In this document: positions 1-8,623 of the stretch, in pieces
Layout of the letters: each line of letters starts with the position of its first letter
Numbering within the stretch: position 1 is the first letter of the stretch
NCBI GenBank assembly: GCA_029778935.1
Contig: JAKPBM010000434.1
Coordinates: 1-18,280, forward strand
Direction: 5' to 3'
DNA: 18,280 bases
DNA from: Bacillota bacterium
Lineage (GTDB): Bacteria > Bacillota > Clostridia > Oscillospirales > QAMX01
Program-made: the position numbers and the translations under genes
The notes under the pieces: model-generated
Seen by the model: only the letters and a program-made list of their open reading frames with translations
Told to the model about the DNA's origin: nothing
Database searches by the model: none

Positions 1-915
1 CATTCCTTCCAGCAGAACGATCTTCGGATAGACGCCGTAGGCTTCAAAATAGGCGTCCAGCCCTTCCGCCGCCTGCTCCGGCGCAAGGTACGCGGGCATG
101 TGGCCGCAGTAGACGATGTGGTCTGGCGAGTAAGCGCCCAGAACCGGCGCGGCGGCCTCCTTGGAAGAGGTCAGCCGGGCGATTTCCCCATTGGTAAAGA
201 AGGTGACAACCCCCGCCCCCGTCCTGGCGCGGATGACGGGCAGCACCTTCGCCGCGTCGCTTTCGGAGTAGGGCGCTTCGGAAAAGTCCGGCCGGCGGGA
301 AATGGCGCCTTCGACCGCCGCCATGACCTTTTCCACCAGCGCGCGGACTTCCTCCTCGCTGTTTCCGGCGAAGAACACGCCATGGTTTTGCAAAAACAGC
401 AAGGCGGCGTCTTTCTGATGCTTCTGCTTATACGCCTGCAGCGCACCAAAAGCCGTCACCGCCAGCGTGTAGCCGGGCTTGCCCTCGGGCAGCCAGATGG
501 CTTCGTCGCCAAAAAGCTTCCGTACGGCCTCCTCCCCCTTTTGGCCGCAGGTCAGGCCGTTGACGGGGGCCGGGTGCAGGTGGACGACCCACTCCTGCGG
601 GAACAGGCCGTGCAAAAGCGCTTCCACCGACGGCCGGCCCGTCTCCAGCGGCAGGCGGGCGGCCATCATGTCCTTTAACACTTCGGCTTCGACGGCGTCC
701 TCGTTGCCGAAGTAGGTTTTGCCTAAGATTTCCGTAAGTTTTGCCAGATCCATGGCCACAAAGCCCTGCTTCTCGATGGTCGCAAGGCTGGTGCCGCTGG
801 CTTTGACGTAGAGAACGCCGCCGTCTTTGACGGAGGTGTTGCCCCCGCCGGCCAGAACCAGATCGGGGTTTTGCCCGTACTCGCGGGAAAGAAGGGTCAG
901 CCTTTCCAGTTTCAT
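1..915 (-). CDS. Class II aldolase/adducin-family protein (3' part outside window)
   Basis: This is a zinc-dependent class II aldolase; family members cleave sugar phosphates such as rhamnulose-1-P or fuculose-1-P to a C3 phosphate plus an aldehyde. The visible 305 residues begin MKLERLTLL and run open to the window edge. A glycine-rich GGGNTS near residue 23 and the phosphate-binding stretch KASGTSLAT (38-46) are typical. The zinc ligands are H112 and H114 in VHLHPAP and H178 in QNHGVFF. The stretch SPDHIVYCG near residue 251 resembles the end of the aldolase half of rhamnulose-1-P aldolase/dehydrogenase (RhaE/YuxG-like) proteins, so a longer or bifunctional protein is possible, but the rest is not visible. 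The start ATG overlaps the upstream dehydrogenase stop as ATGA, implying translational coupling and a shared pathway. The true substrate is unknown. Confidence 0.88.
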   Translation of the reverse strand, partial: MKLERLTLLSREYGQNPDLVLAGGGNTSVKDGGVLYVKASGTSLATIEKQGFVAMDLAKLTEILGKTYFGNEDAVEAEVLKDMMAARLPLETGRPSVEALLHGLFPQEWVVHLHPAPVNGLTCGQKGEEAVRKLFGDEAIWLPEGKPGYTLAVTAFGALQAYKQKHQKDAALLFLQNHGVFFAGNSEEEVRALVEKVMAAVEGAISRRPDFSEAPYSESDAAKVLPVIRARTGAGVVTFFTNGEIARLTSSKEAAAPVLGAYSPDHIVYCGHMPAYLAPEQAAEGLDAYFEAYGVYPKIVLLEGM

Positions 916-2183
916 GCGTTTTCCTTCCCCATTTTCTTGCTCAGAAGATATTTTTCTGCTTCCACGTTCCAAAGGCCGTTGTGGCGCTCACAGATTTCCG
1001 CCAGCTCGGCATAGAACGGGTCGGTTTTGCCCAGTTCGGCAAAGTCGGCAATGGCCGTCAGCGGCATTTCAACGTGGGTGTAGATGAGCTTCTTGCCGCC
1101 GGGGATTTTCGGCAGGTTCAGCGTCGTGTCGACGACGGAGTCCAGCCCGCCCACGTGGGTGATCATCATGGCCGGGTTGACAATGCCCTTTTCCATGAGC
1201 TTTAAAGACTCTTTCATGTCGTCGGTGTTGCCGCCGGAAGTGCCCACCACGTGGGTGGAATTGTAGTGGACGTTGTAGAAGTTGAGCATGGCGGAGAAAG
1301 CAGGATCCGTGGGGCCGGCAAAAAAGTTCAGGCACCCGTCCTTACCCAGCAGGCGGTCGGCCATTTCCACCACCGCCCGGACGGGGGCGAAGCAGAACAC
1401 GTCGTCGTAGCCTTTGCCGTCGGTCAGCGCCAGAATCTCCGCTTCCGCCGAGGGGTCGGAGGTGTTCACGTAATGGAGGGTCACGCCGTGCTTGGCCGCG
1501 TCCTCCACCGTCAGGAGCGAGGCGGTCCGCTTCAGGCGGGTGTCGTCGATGTCGGTCACCACCAAAAGGGACGGCCGGGGGCCGGGGTTGTGGATGGCGT
1601 AGTCGATGGCGCCCATGCCCATGGGGCCGGCGCCGGCCAGAATCGCCATGCAGCCGCCGGGGACGATGCCCATTTTGTGCTGATAGCTGCCGTTTTCCGT
1701 ATGGTAGCTGGCGTGGAAGGCGCCGACGATGCAGCTCATAGGCTCGGCCAGGGAGCCGTAGAAGAAGGCCTCGCCGTTATACGGCAGCAGGCAGCCCATC
1801 TCCATGACTTCGTTGGGGATGATGATGTAGGTGGCGTTGCCGCCGATATAGCGGTAGGAATAGCCGGGGGCGGCCATGCTTCCCTTGTAATTTAAAGCCG
1901 GCTGGATGGAGAAACGGTCGCCGGGGCGGAACATATCGCGCCATTTGGCGCCCACTTCGATCAGTTCGCCGCAGAACTCATGGCCGATCATCACGGGGTT
2001 TTCCGCGCAGTCTTTCGGAACGCGCTTGTGCTCGCACCCCTGCTTGGCGGCTTTGTAGCTGGACATGCAGATAGAGTCGGACACAACACGGGCCAAAATC
2101 TCGTCTTCTTTGATAGGCGGCAGTTCGAACGTCTCCAGCCTAAGGTCGTCCTTTCCGTACAGGCGAACCGCTTTCGTAAGCAT
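912..2183 (-). CDS. Zinc-dependent medium-chain dehydrogenase, L-sorbose-1-phosphate reductase-like
   Basis: This is an NAD(P)-dependent MDR-family alcohol dehydrogenase of 423 residues. Seen in the sequence: an N-terminal GroES-like fold with candidate catalytic-zinc residues C39 (SICMSS) and H68/E69 (MIGHEF), then a Rossmann segment with GAGPMGMGA. The overall pattern, including CEHKRVPKDCAENPV, recalls SorE-type L-sorbose-1-phosphate reductases rather than butanediol dehydrogenases; this assignment is from memory of the family. The start at 2183 is chosen because AAGGAGGT lies 7 bases upstream and overlaps the preceding stop; an in-frame ATG 24 bases further up lies inside the E1 gene and has no comparable site. 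The gene sits between the E1 gene (13-base gap) and the class II aldolase (ATGA overlap). A reductase interconverting a keto and hydroxy sugar phosphate beside an aldolase makes biochemical sense, but the substrate is inferred. Confidence 0.85.
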   Translation of the reverse strand: MLTKAVRLYGKDDLRLETFELPPIKEDEILARVVSDSICMSSYKAAKQGCEHKRVPKDCAENPVMIGHEFCGELIEVGAKWRDMFRPGDRFSIQPALNYKGSMAAPGYSYRYIGGNATYIIIPNEVMEMGCLLPYNGEAFFYGSLAEPMSCIVGAFHASYHTENGSYQHKMGIVPGGCMAILAGAGPMGMGAIDYAIHNPGPRPSLLVVTDIDDTRLKRTASLLTVEDAAKHGVTLHYVNTSDPSAEAEILALTDGKGYDDVFCFAPVRAVVEMADRLLGKDGCLNFFAGPTDPAFSAMLNFYNVHYNSTHVVGTSGGNTDDMKESLKLMEKGIVNPAMMITHVGGLDSVVDTTLNLPKIPGGKKLIYTHVEMPLTAIADFAELGKTDPFYAELAEICERHNGLWNVEAEKYLLSKKMGKENA

Positions 2184-2190
2184 TGCGCTG

Positions 2191-2196
2191 ACCTCC

Positions 2197-2198
<2 letters not shown>
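2191..2198 (-). promoter_or_regulatory. Ribosome binding site fused to a stop codon
   Basis: On the minus strand TAAGGAGGT combines the TAA stop of the E1 gene with a near-perfect Shine-Dalgarno for the dehydrogenase, 7 bases before ATG at 2183. It decides the start over the upstream in-frame ATG at 2207. Confidence 0.8.
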
Positions 2199-4665
<2,467 letters not shown>

Positions 4666-4698
4666 CGCTAAGCATCTCCTTGTAAGTTTTCCCGTCGG

Positions 4699-6057
4699 TT
4701 AAAACATGGCTTCCCGCAGCACTTCGCCCACGGTCGGGTGCGGGAATATGACTTTCTGTATCTCTTCCGCCCGCATCCGGCGGCCCACGAAGGCCGCCGC
4801 GCCAAAGATAATCTCCGACGCGGGGTTTCCTATCATGGATACGCCTAAGAGACGGCGGGTATTCTTCTCAAACACGAACTTGGCAAAGCCCTGCCCCCCC
4901 TCGTTTTCCGCCACGTAGCGGCCGGAATAGCGGAGGGAAAGCTTTTTGATTTCGACGGTTAAGCCCTTGGCTTTGGCCGTCTCCTCCGTTTCGCCCACGG
5001 AGGCAATTTCAGGGTTGGTGTATATCACCGAGGGGACGGCCGAGTAGTCCATCCAGTCTTTTTTGCCGAGCAGGACGTTGACCGCCACTTCCGCTTCCCG
5101 GTACGCCGTATGGGCCAGAAGCGACTTGCCGTTCACGTCGCCGGCGGCAAACAGGCCCGGCACGCTGGTTTTCATCTGCTCGTCGGTGACAAGCCCTTGT
5201 TTCGTCACCACGGCGCCGACATTTTCCAGGCCCAGCCCTTCCGTGTTGGCCCTTCGGCCGATGGAGACAAGCACTTTTTCGGCGTCCACCTGGCCGGTTC
5301 CCTGGGCGGATTCAAAATACACCGTGCCGTTTTCCAGTTTCGTGACTTTCGAGCCGAGGTGGAAGGTGACCCCCTGCTGCTCCATCTGTTTTTGCAGCGC
5401 GGCGGCAATTTCCGAATCGGTGTAGCCGCCGATTTTGTCCAGCATCTCGACGACGGACACCTTGACCCCCGCCGTCGCAAAGTACGACGCCATTTCCAGG
5501 CCAATAACGCCCCCGCCGATGACGCACAGGGAGGCCGGAAGCTCCGCTAAATCGAGAATTTCCCGGTTGGTCACGGCAATGCCGGCGTCGAAGGCTTCCT
5601 TCAAGCCGGGGATGGGCGGAATTAAGGCTTTGGAGCCGGTGGCCACGAGCACGTTTTTCCCTATGTACGTCTCGCTTCCGGCCAAAACGGCAAAGCCTTC
5701 GGCGGATTTGGACAAAATCTGCCCTTTTGCGTACACCACCGTCACGCCGTGCTGCTTTATGGACGCGGCGACGCCGGACACCAGGGTTTTCACCACCTTG
5801 TTCTTCCGGGCCACCACCGCCCCGTGGTCCAGCTTCACGTTCTCCGCCGTAACGCCGTAGGCGCTTCCGTGGCGGGCGTGCTCGTACATCTTGGCCGAGT
5901 AGAGCAAAGTTTTCGTCGGGATGCAGCCTTCGTTCAGGCAGACGCCGCCTAGCGAACGCTCCTCAATTAACAGCACGCCCAAGCCGTGCCGCCCGGCGTG
6001 TTCCGCCGCGCGGTAGCCCGCCGGGCCGCCGCCCAGCACGATTACGTCATATGTCAA
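4699..6057 (-). CDS. lpdA: Dihydrolipoamide dehydrogenase (E3)
   Basis: This FAD flavoprotein reoxidises dihydrolipoamide on E2 and reduces NAD+. It is 452 residues, the usual family length. Seen: the FAD-binding GGGPAG at 9-14, the redox disulfide C40-C45 in GGVCLNEGCIPTK, a second nucleotide-binding motif IGGGVIGLEMA near 180, FAAGDVNG, and the C-terminal catalytic dyad motif HPTVGE (H440, E445). The start is TTG at 6057: AGGAGG lies 8 bases upstream, and the product begins MTYDVIVLGGG exactly where the first beta strand should. An ATG just downstream is out of frame and reaches a stop within three codons. It lies between the E2 gene (22-base gap) and the E1 gene (33-base gap), so it very likely serves this complex. 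Confidence 0.95.
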   Translation of the reverse strand: MTYDVIVLGGGPAGYRAAEHAGRHGLGVLLIEERSLGGVCLNEGCIPTKTLLYSAKMYEHARHGSAYGVTAENVKLDHGAVVARKNKVVKTLVSGVAASIKQHGVTVVYAKGQILSKSAEGFAVLAGSETYIGKNVLVATGSKALIPPIPGLKEAFDAGIAVTNREILDLAELPASLCVIGGGVIGLEMASYFATAGVKVSVVEMLDKIGGYTDSEIAAALQKQMEQQGVTFHLGSKVTKLENGTVYFESAQGTGQVDAEKVLVSIGRRANTEGLGLENVGAVVTKQGLVTDEQMKTSVPGLFAAGDVNGKSLLAHTAYREAEVAVNVLLGKKDWMDYSAVPSVIYTNPEIASVGETEETAKAKGLTVEIKKLSLRYSGRYVAENEGGQGFAKFVFEKNTRRLLGVSMIGNPASEIIFGAAAFVGRRMRAEEIQKVIFPHPTVGEVLREAMF

Positions 6058-6065
6058 GGCAAAGT

Positions 6066-6071
6066 CCTCCT
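6066..6071 (-). promoter_or_regulatory. Ribosome binding site selecting a TTG start
   Basis: AGGAGG on the minus strand is followed after 8 bases by TTG at 6057, which opens the dihydrolipoamide dehydrogenase frame. No ATG or GTG in this frame lies close enough to compete. Confidence 0.8.
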
Positions 6072-6079
6072 TTTTGCCC

Positions 6080-7351
6080 CTATTTTGCCAGCAAAAGCTG
6101 GAAATTTGCGAGATTGTCCGCCAGGGCCTTTAGGAACCTTGCGGCGGGCGCGCCGTCTAAAGCCCGGTGGTCAAAGGTGAGCGACAGCGGGATGGCCTGA
6201 TAGGCAACCAGCGCGCCGTTTTCTTCCCGCACCCTTGTCTGCAAAGCGCCCACACCCAAAATACCGGTTTGCGGCGGGTTGATAACCGGCGTAAAGCCCT
6301 CGATGCCAAGCGCGCCGAGGTTGGAAACAGTAAACGTGCCGCCGGTAAGTTTACTAGGCGCAATGTTGCCCGCGCGGCAGGCGGAAGCCAGGGCTTTTGC
6401 TTCCTTGGAAAGGGCCAGCAGGCTCATTTTCTCCGCGTTTTCGATAACGGGAACGTACAGGCCACGGTCAGTGTCGCAGGCAAAGCCTAAATTCACCGCG
6501 CGGAATTTACGAAGCGTGTCGCCCAGCAGATGGGCGTTTAAATCCGGAAACGCCGGCAGGGTTTTCGCCACGGCATAGAGAATCATGTCGTTTACGGAAA
6601 TGCTGGCAAACTCTTCCAGGCCGCTATCTTTCATCAGCTTGCGGTAGGAAAGCAGGGACGAAGCGTCGAAAGAGGTGTGCAGCGTAAGCTGCGCCATCTG
6701 GGTTAAGGACGCGTGCATGTTTTCGGCGATAATCTTGCGCATGCGGGACAGGGGTTCGTCCACAAACGCCGCCGGGGCCGCTTCGGGGGCGGCGGGGGCT
6801 TTGGGCGCGGGGGCTTCCGCTGCCTGCGGGGCGGGCTGGATTGCCGCCTGCCGGCCGCCTTCGTCTATGTAACGCTCGATGTCCCTTGCGATAATCCGTC
6901 CTTCCGGGCCGGTGGGGGTCACTTCCGCCGGGGAAACGCCCGTTTCCTCGGCCAGCCGCCTGGCTCTGGGCGAGATTTTCACGCGGCCGCCTTCCGTTTG
7001 CGCCGCCTTGAACACTTCCGCCGCCGGAACGGCCGGGGCGGCCGGTTCGGGCTTTGCTTCCGGAACGGGCTGCGCCGCCGCCTGGGTGCTGCCCGGCAGT
7101 TCGTAGCTTTCGCCCGGTTCGCCGACGACGCAGACGGGCGTCTGGATCGGCACCTCGTCCCCTTCTTCCACCAGAATTTCCAAAACCGTGCCGCCTGTTT
7201 CCGCCTGCACGTCGAAGGTGGCCTTGCCGGTTTCCAGGGTAAAGAGCTTGTCTCCTTCCTTTACCGCGTCGCCTTTTTTCACGTGCCAGGCCGAAAGCAG
7301 CGCCGATTCTTCGGAAATGCCCAGCTGGGGCATCAAAACTAGTTTCGCCAT
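6080..7351 (-). CDS. 2-oxoacid dehydrogenase E2 (dihydrolipoamide acyltransferase)
   Basis: This is the core of the complex: it carries the acyl group on lipoyl-lysine and transfers it to CoA. It has 423 residues with the full E2 layout. A single N-terminal lipoyl domain (1-78) has the lipoylated lysine K43 in LETGKATF. An Ala/Pro-rich linker follows. The peripheral-subunit-binding domain spans about 124-162 (ISPRARRLAEETGVSP, GRIIARDIE). A second Ala/Pro linker reaches about 197. The catalytic domain starts at LSRMRKIIAENM (201 onward) and ends with the acyltransferase motif DHRALDG (H395, D399). The start ATG has AAGGAG 8 bases upstream. It is the first gene of the minus-strand operon, about 97 bases downstream of a good promoter. 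Motifs do not separate pyruvate from acetoin or branched-chain specificity. Confidence 0.94.
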   Translation of the reverse strand: MAKLVLMPQLGISEESALLSAWHVKKGDAVKEGDKLFTLETGKATFDVQAETGGTVLEILVEEGDEVPIQTPVCVVGEPGESYELPGSTQAAAQPVPEAKPEPAAPAVPAAEVFKAAQTEGGRVKISPRARRLAEETGVSPAEVTPTGPEGRIIARDIERYIDEGGRQAAIQPAPQAAEAPAPKAPAAPEAAPAAFVDEPLSRMRKIIAENMHASLTQMAQLTLHTSFDASSLLSYRKLMKDSGLEEFASISVNDMILYAVAKTLPAFPDLNAHLLGDTLRKFRAVNLGFACDTDRGLYVPVIENAEKMSLLALSKEAKALASACRAGNIAPSKLTGGTFTVSNLGALGIEGFTPVINPPQTGILGVGALQTRVREENGALVAYQAIPLSLTFDHRALDGAPAARFLKALADNLANFQLLLAK

Positions 7352-7384
7352 ATGGTTTTCTCCTTCCGAAATCGTCCGGTATGG

Positions 7385-7424
7385 GTCGCATTGTGCGCTC
7401 TATGGTAAAAAGCAAAAGTCGCAT
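7385..7424. repeat. Pair of direct repeats GTCGCAT in the E2 operon leader
   Basis: GTCGCAT occurs at 7385-7391 and again at 7418-7424, 33 bases apart, about three helical turns. The first copy also overlaps a short palindrome CGCA-TTG-TGCG. Both copies fall inside the predicted 5' untranslated region of the E2 operon, so they could be operator half-sites, but seven-base matches can arise by chance. Confidence 0.35.
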
Positions 7425-7454
7425 CCTGACAAAAAACCCTGTATTTTCCTTTCT

Positions 7455-7483
7455 ATTATAATATAAGGCCTTTCGAATAACAA
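7455..7483 (-). promoter_or_regulatory. Sigma-70/sigma-A type promoter for the E2-E3-E1 operon
   Basis: On the minus strand, TTGTTA (7478-7483) and a perfect TATAAT (7455-7460) are separated by 17 bases, giving a start near 7448 and a leader of roughly 97 bases. The spacer contains the palindrome AAGGCCTT (7465-7472) directly next to TTCGAA (7472-7477), a possible repressor site. The assignment rests on hexamer match and spacing only. Confidence 0.7.
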
Positions 7484-7538
7484 CCCGAAGCCCAAAAATA
7501 CCGCGGCAATCGTCAACACTTTCCCTCTTTGGAAGGTC

Positions 7539-7567
7539 TTCTCAATAATAGCAAATTATGATACAAT
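7539..7567 (+). promoter_or_regulatory. Promoter for the ROK kinase / alpha-mannosidase operon
   Basis: TTCTCA (7539-7544) and TACAAT (7562-7567) are separated by 17 bases, placing the start near 7574 and a leader of about 60 bases. The -10 matches consensus at 5 of 6 positions and the -35 at 4 of 6. The sequence around it is AT-rich in a GC-rich window, as expected of a promoter. Confidence 0.55.
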
Positions 7568-7589
7568 ACTTTCGGAAAAATTGACAGGC

Positions 7590-7622
7590 AAAGGCGTCCC
7601 TTTATGCCTTTCCGCTGAAAGG
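7590..7622 (+). promoter_or_regulatory. Mutually exclusive leader hairpins over the kinase ribosome binding site
   Basis: AAAGGC (7590-7595) can pair with GCCTTT (7606-7611). The overlapping CCTTTC (7607-7612) can instead pair with GAAAGG (7617-7622) across a CGCT loop, which buries the kinase Shine-Dalgarno AAGGAG (7619-7624). The central segment cannot do both, which is the arrangement of a translational switch. A four-codon ATG frame (7604, MPFR) ends at TGA 7616-7618 just ahead of the site. Function is inferred. Confidence 0.4.
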
Positions 7623-7624
7623 AG
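7619..7624 (+). promoter_or_regulatory. Ribosome binding site pointing to an ATT start
   Basis: AAGGAG is followed 9 bases later by ATT at 7634 in the kinase frame. No ATG, GTG or TTG lies in that frame between the stop at 7616 and the internal TTG at 7667, and that TTG has no purine-rich site before it. Confidence 0.5.
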
Positions 7625-7633
7625 AGGATTGTT

Positions 7634-8608
7634 ATTTCCGGTCCGTTTCCAAAATACTACGCCGGTTTGGACATCGGCGGCACCAAGTGCGCCGTCATCA
7701 TCGGCCGGCTCAACGAACACGACGCGCCCTTTGAAATCCTCTACCGGGAGGCTATCGACACGGACAAGTCCGTTAGCCCCCAGACCATGCTCGACCGGCT
7801 GGACGCCCTTTTAGCCCCGCAGTTTGCCAAATACCCTATCCAAGCCATTGGCGTTTCCTGCGGCGGGCCGCTGGACAGCCGGAAAGGCCTAATCCTTTCC
7901 CCGCCCAACCTGCCCGGCTGGGATGAAGTGCCCATTGTCGAGCGGCTCTCCAAAACCTACGGCGTGCCCGCCCATCTGCAAAACGACGCCAACGCCTGCG
8001 CCGTGGCGGAGTGGAAGTTCGGCGCCGGCAAAGGCACGGAAAACATGGTCTTCTGCACCATGGGCACGGGCTTTGGCGCGGGGTTAATCTTAAACGGCCG
8101 CCTCTACGCCGGGGCCAACGACAACGCCGGCGAAATCGGCCATGTGCGCCTGACGGAGTTAGGCCCCGTGGGCTATGGAAAGCAGGGCTCCGTGGAAGGC
8201 TTCTGCAGCGGCGGCGGCATTGCCCAGGTGGGGCGCACCTTCGCTTTGGCCGCCATCCAGCAGGGCAATCCCCCCTCCTTCTGCCAAACCATCGGCGATC
8301 TGGACAAAATCACGGCCAAAAGCCTGGCCCTTGCCGCCCAGCAGGGGGACGAGGTGGCCATTGCCGTCTGGCAGGCCGTGGGGCATTATCTTGGCAAAGC
8401 CCTGGCCATTCTCATCGACGTCATCAACCCCGAACGCATCGTCATCGGTTCCATCTTTGCCCGAAGCGGCGAGCTTTTGCGGAAACCCATGGAAGAAACC
8501 ATCCGGGCCGAAGCGCTTGCGCACGCGGCCAAAGTCTGCGAAGTTGTCCCGGCGGAGCTTGGCGAGGCCATTGGCGACATCGCCGCTTTGTCGGTTGCAA
8601 CCTTATAA
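7634..8608 (+). CDS. ROK-family sugar kinase, zinc-motif-less type
   Basis: This is an ATP-dependent kinase of the ROK family (glucokinase, fructokinase, ManNAc kinase and relatives), probably phosphorylating mannose or a related hexose in the cytoplasm. Seen: phosphate-binding DIGGTK, GVSCGGPLD, the catalytic aspartate in QNDANACA (D118 when counted from 7634), GTGFGAGLI, and EIGHVRL. The usual zinc site CxCGxxGC after the conserved His is absent; the segment reads GPVGYGKQGSVEGFCSGGG, a form I associate with a clostridial subgroup. The start is uncertain: residues KYYAGL needed for the first beta strand lie upstream of the only legal in-frame start (TTG 7667), so ATT at 7634, 9 bases after AAGGAG, is preferred (324 residues; 313 from TTG). 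The alpha-mannosidase begins 15 bases downstream, which points to mannose as substrate. Confidence 0.88.
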   Translation: MSGPFPKYYAGLDIGGTKCAVIIGRLNEHDAPFEILYREAIDTDKSVSPQTMLDRLDALLAPQFAKYPIQAIGVSCGGPLDSRKGLILSPPNLPGWDEVPIVERLSKTYGVPAHLQNDANACAVAEWKFGAGKGTENMVFCTMGTGFGAGLILNGRLYAGANDNAGEIGHVRLTELGPVGYGKQGSVEGFCSGGGIAQVGRTFALAAIQQGNPPSFCQTIGDLDKITAKSLALAAQQGDEVAIAVWQAVGHYLGKALAILIDVINPERIVIGSIFARSGELLRKPMEETIRAEALAHAAKVCEVVPAELGEAIGDIAALSVATL

Positions 8609-8623
8609 TGATAAAGGAAAGGC

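Noticed and set aside
1251..1895. Plus-strand open frame of 214 codons opposite the SorE-like dehydrogenase
   Set aside because: Shadow of the dehydrogenase codons; repetitive Gly/Val/His composition and no ribosome binding site.
7604..7670. Read-through of TGA at 7616 to give the kinase an ATG start at 7604
   Set aside because: TGA is used as a genuine stop elsewhere in the window (end of the dehydrogenase at 912-914), and no recoding signal is evident; an ATT start or a sequence error is simpler.
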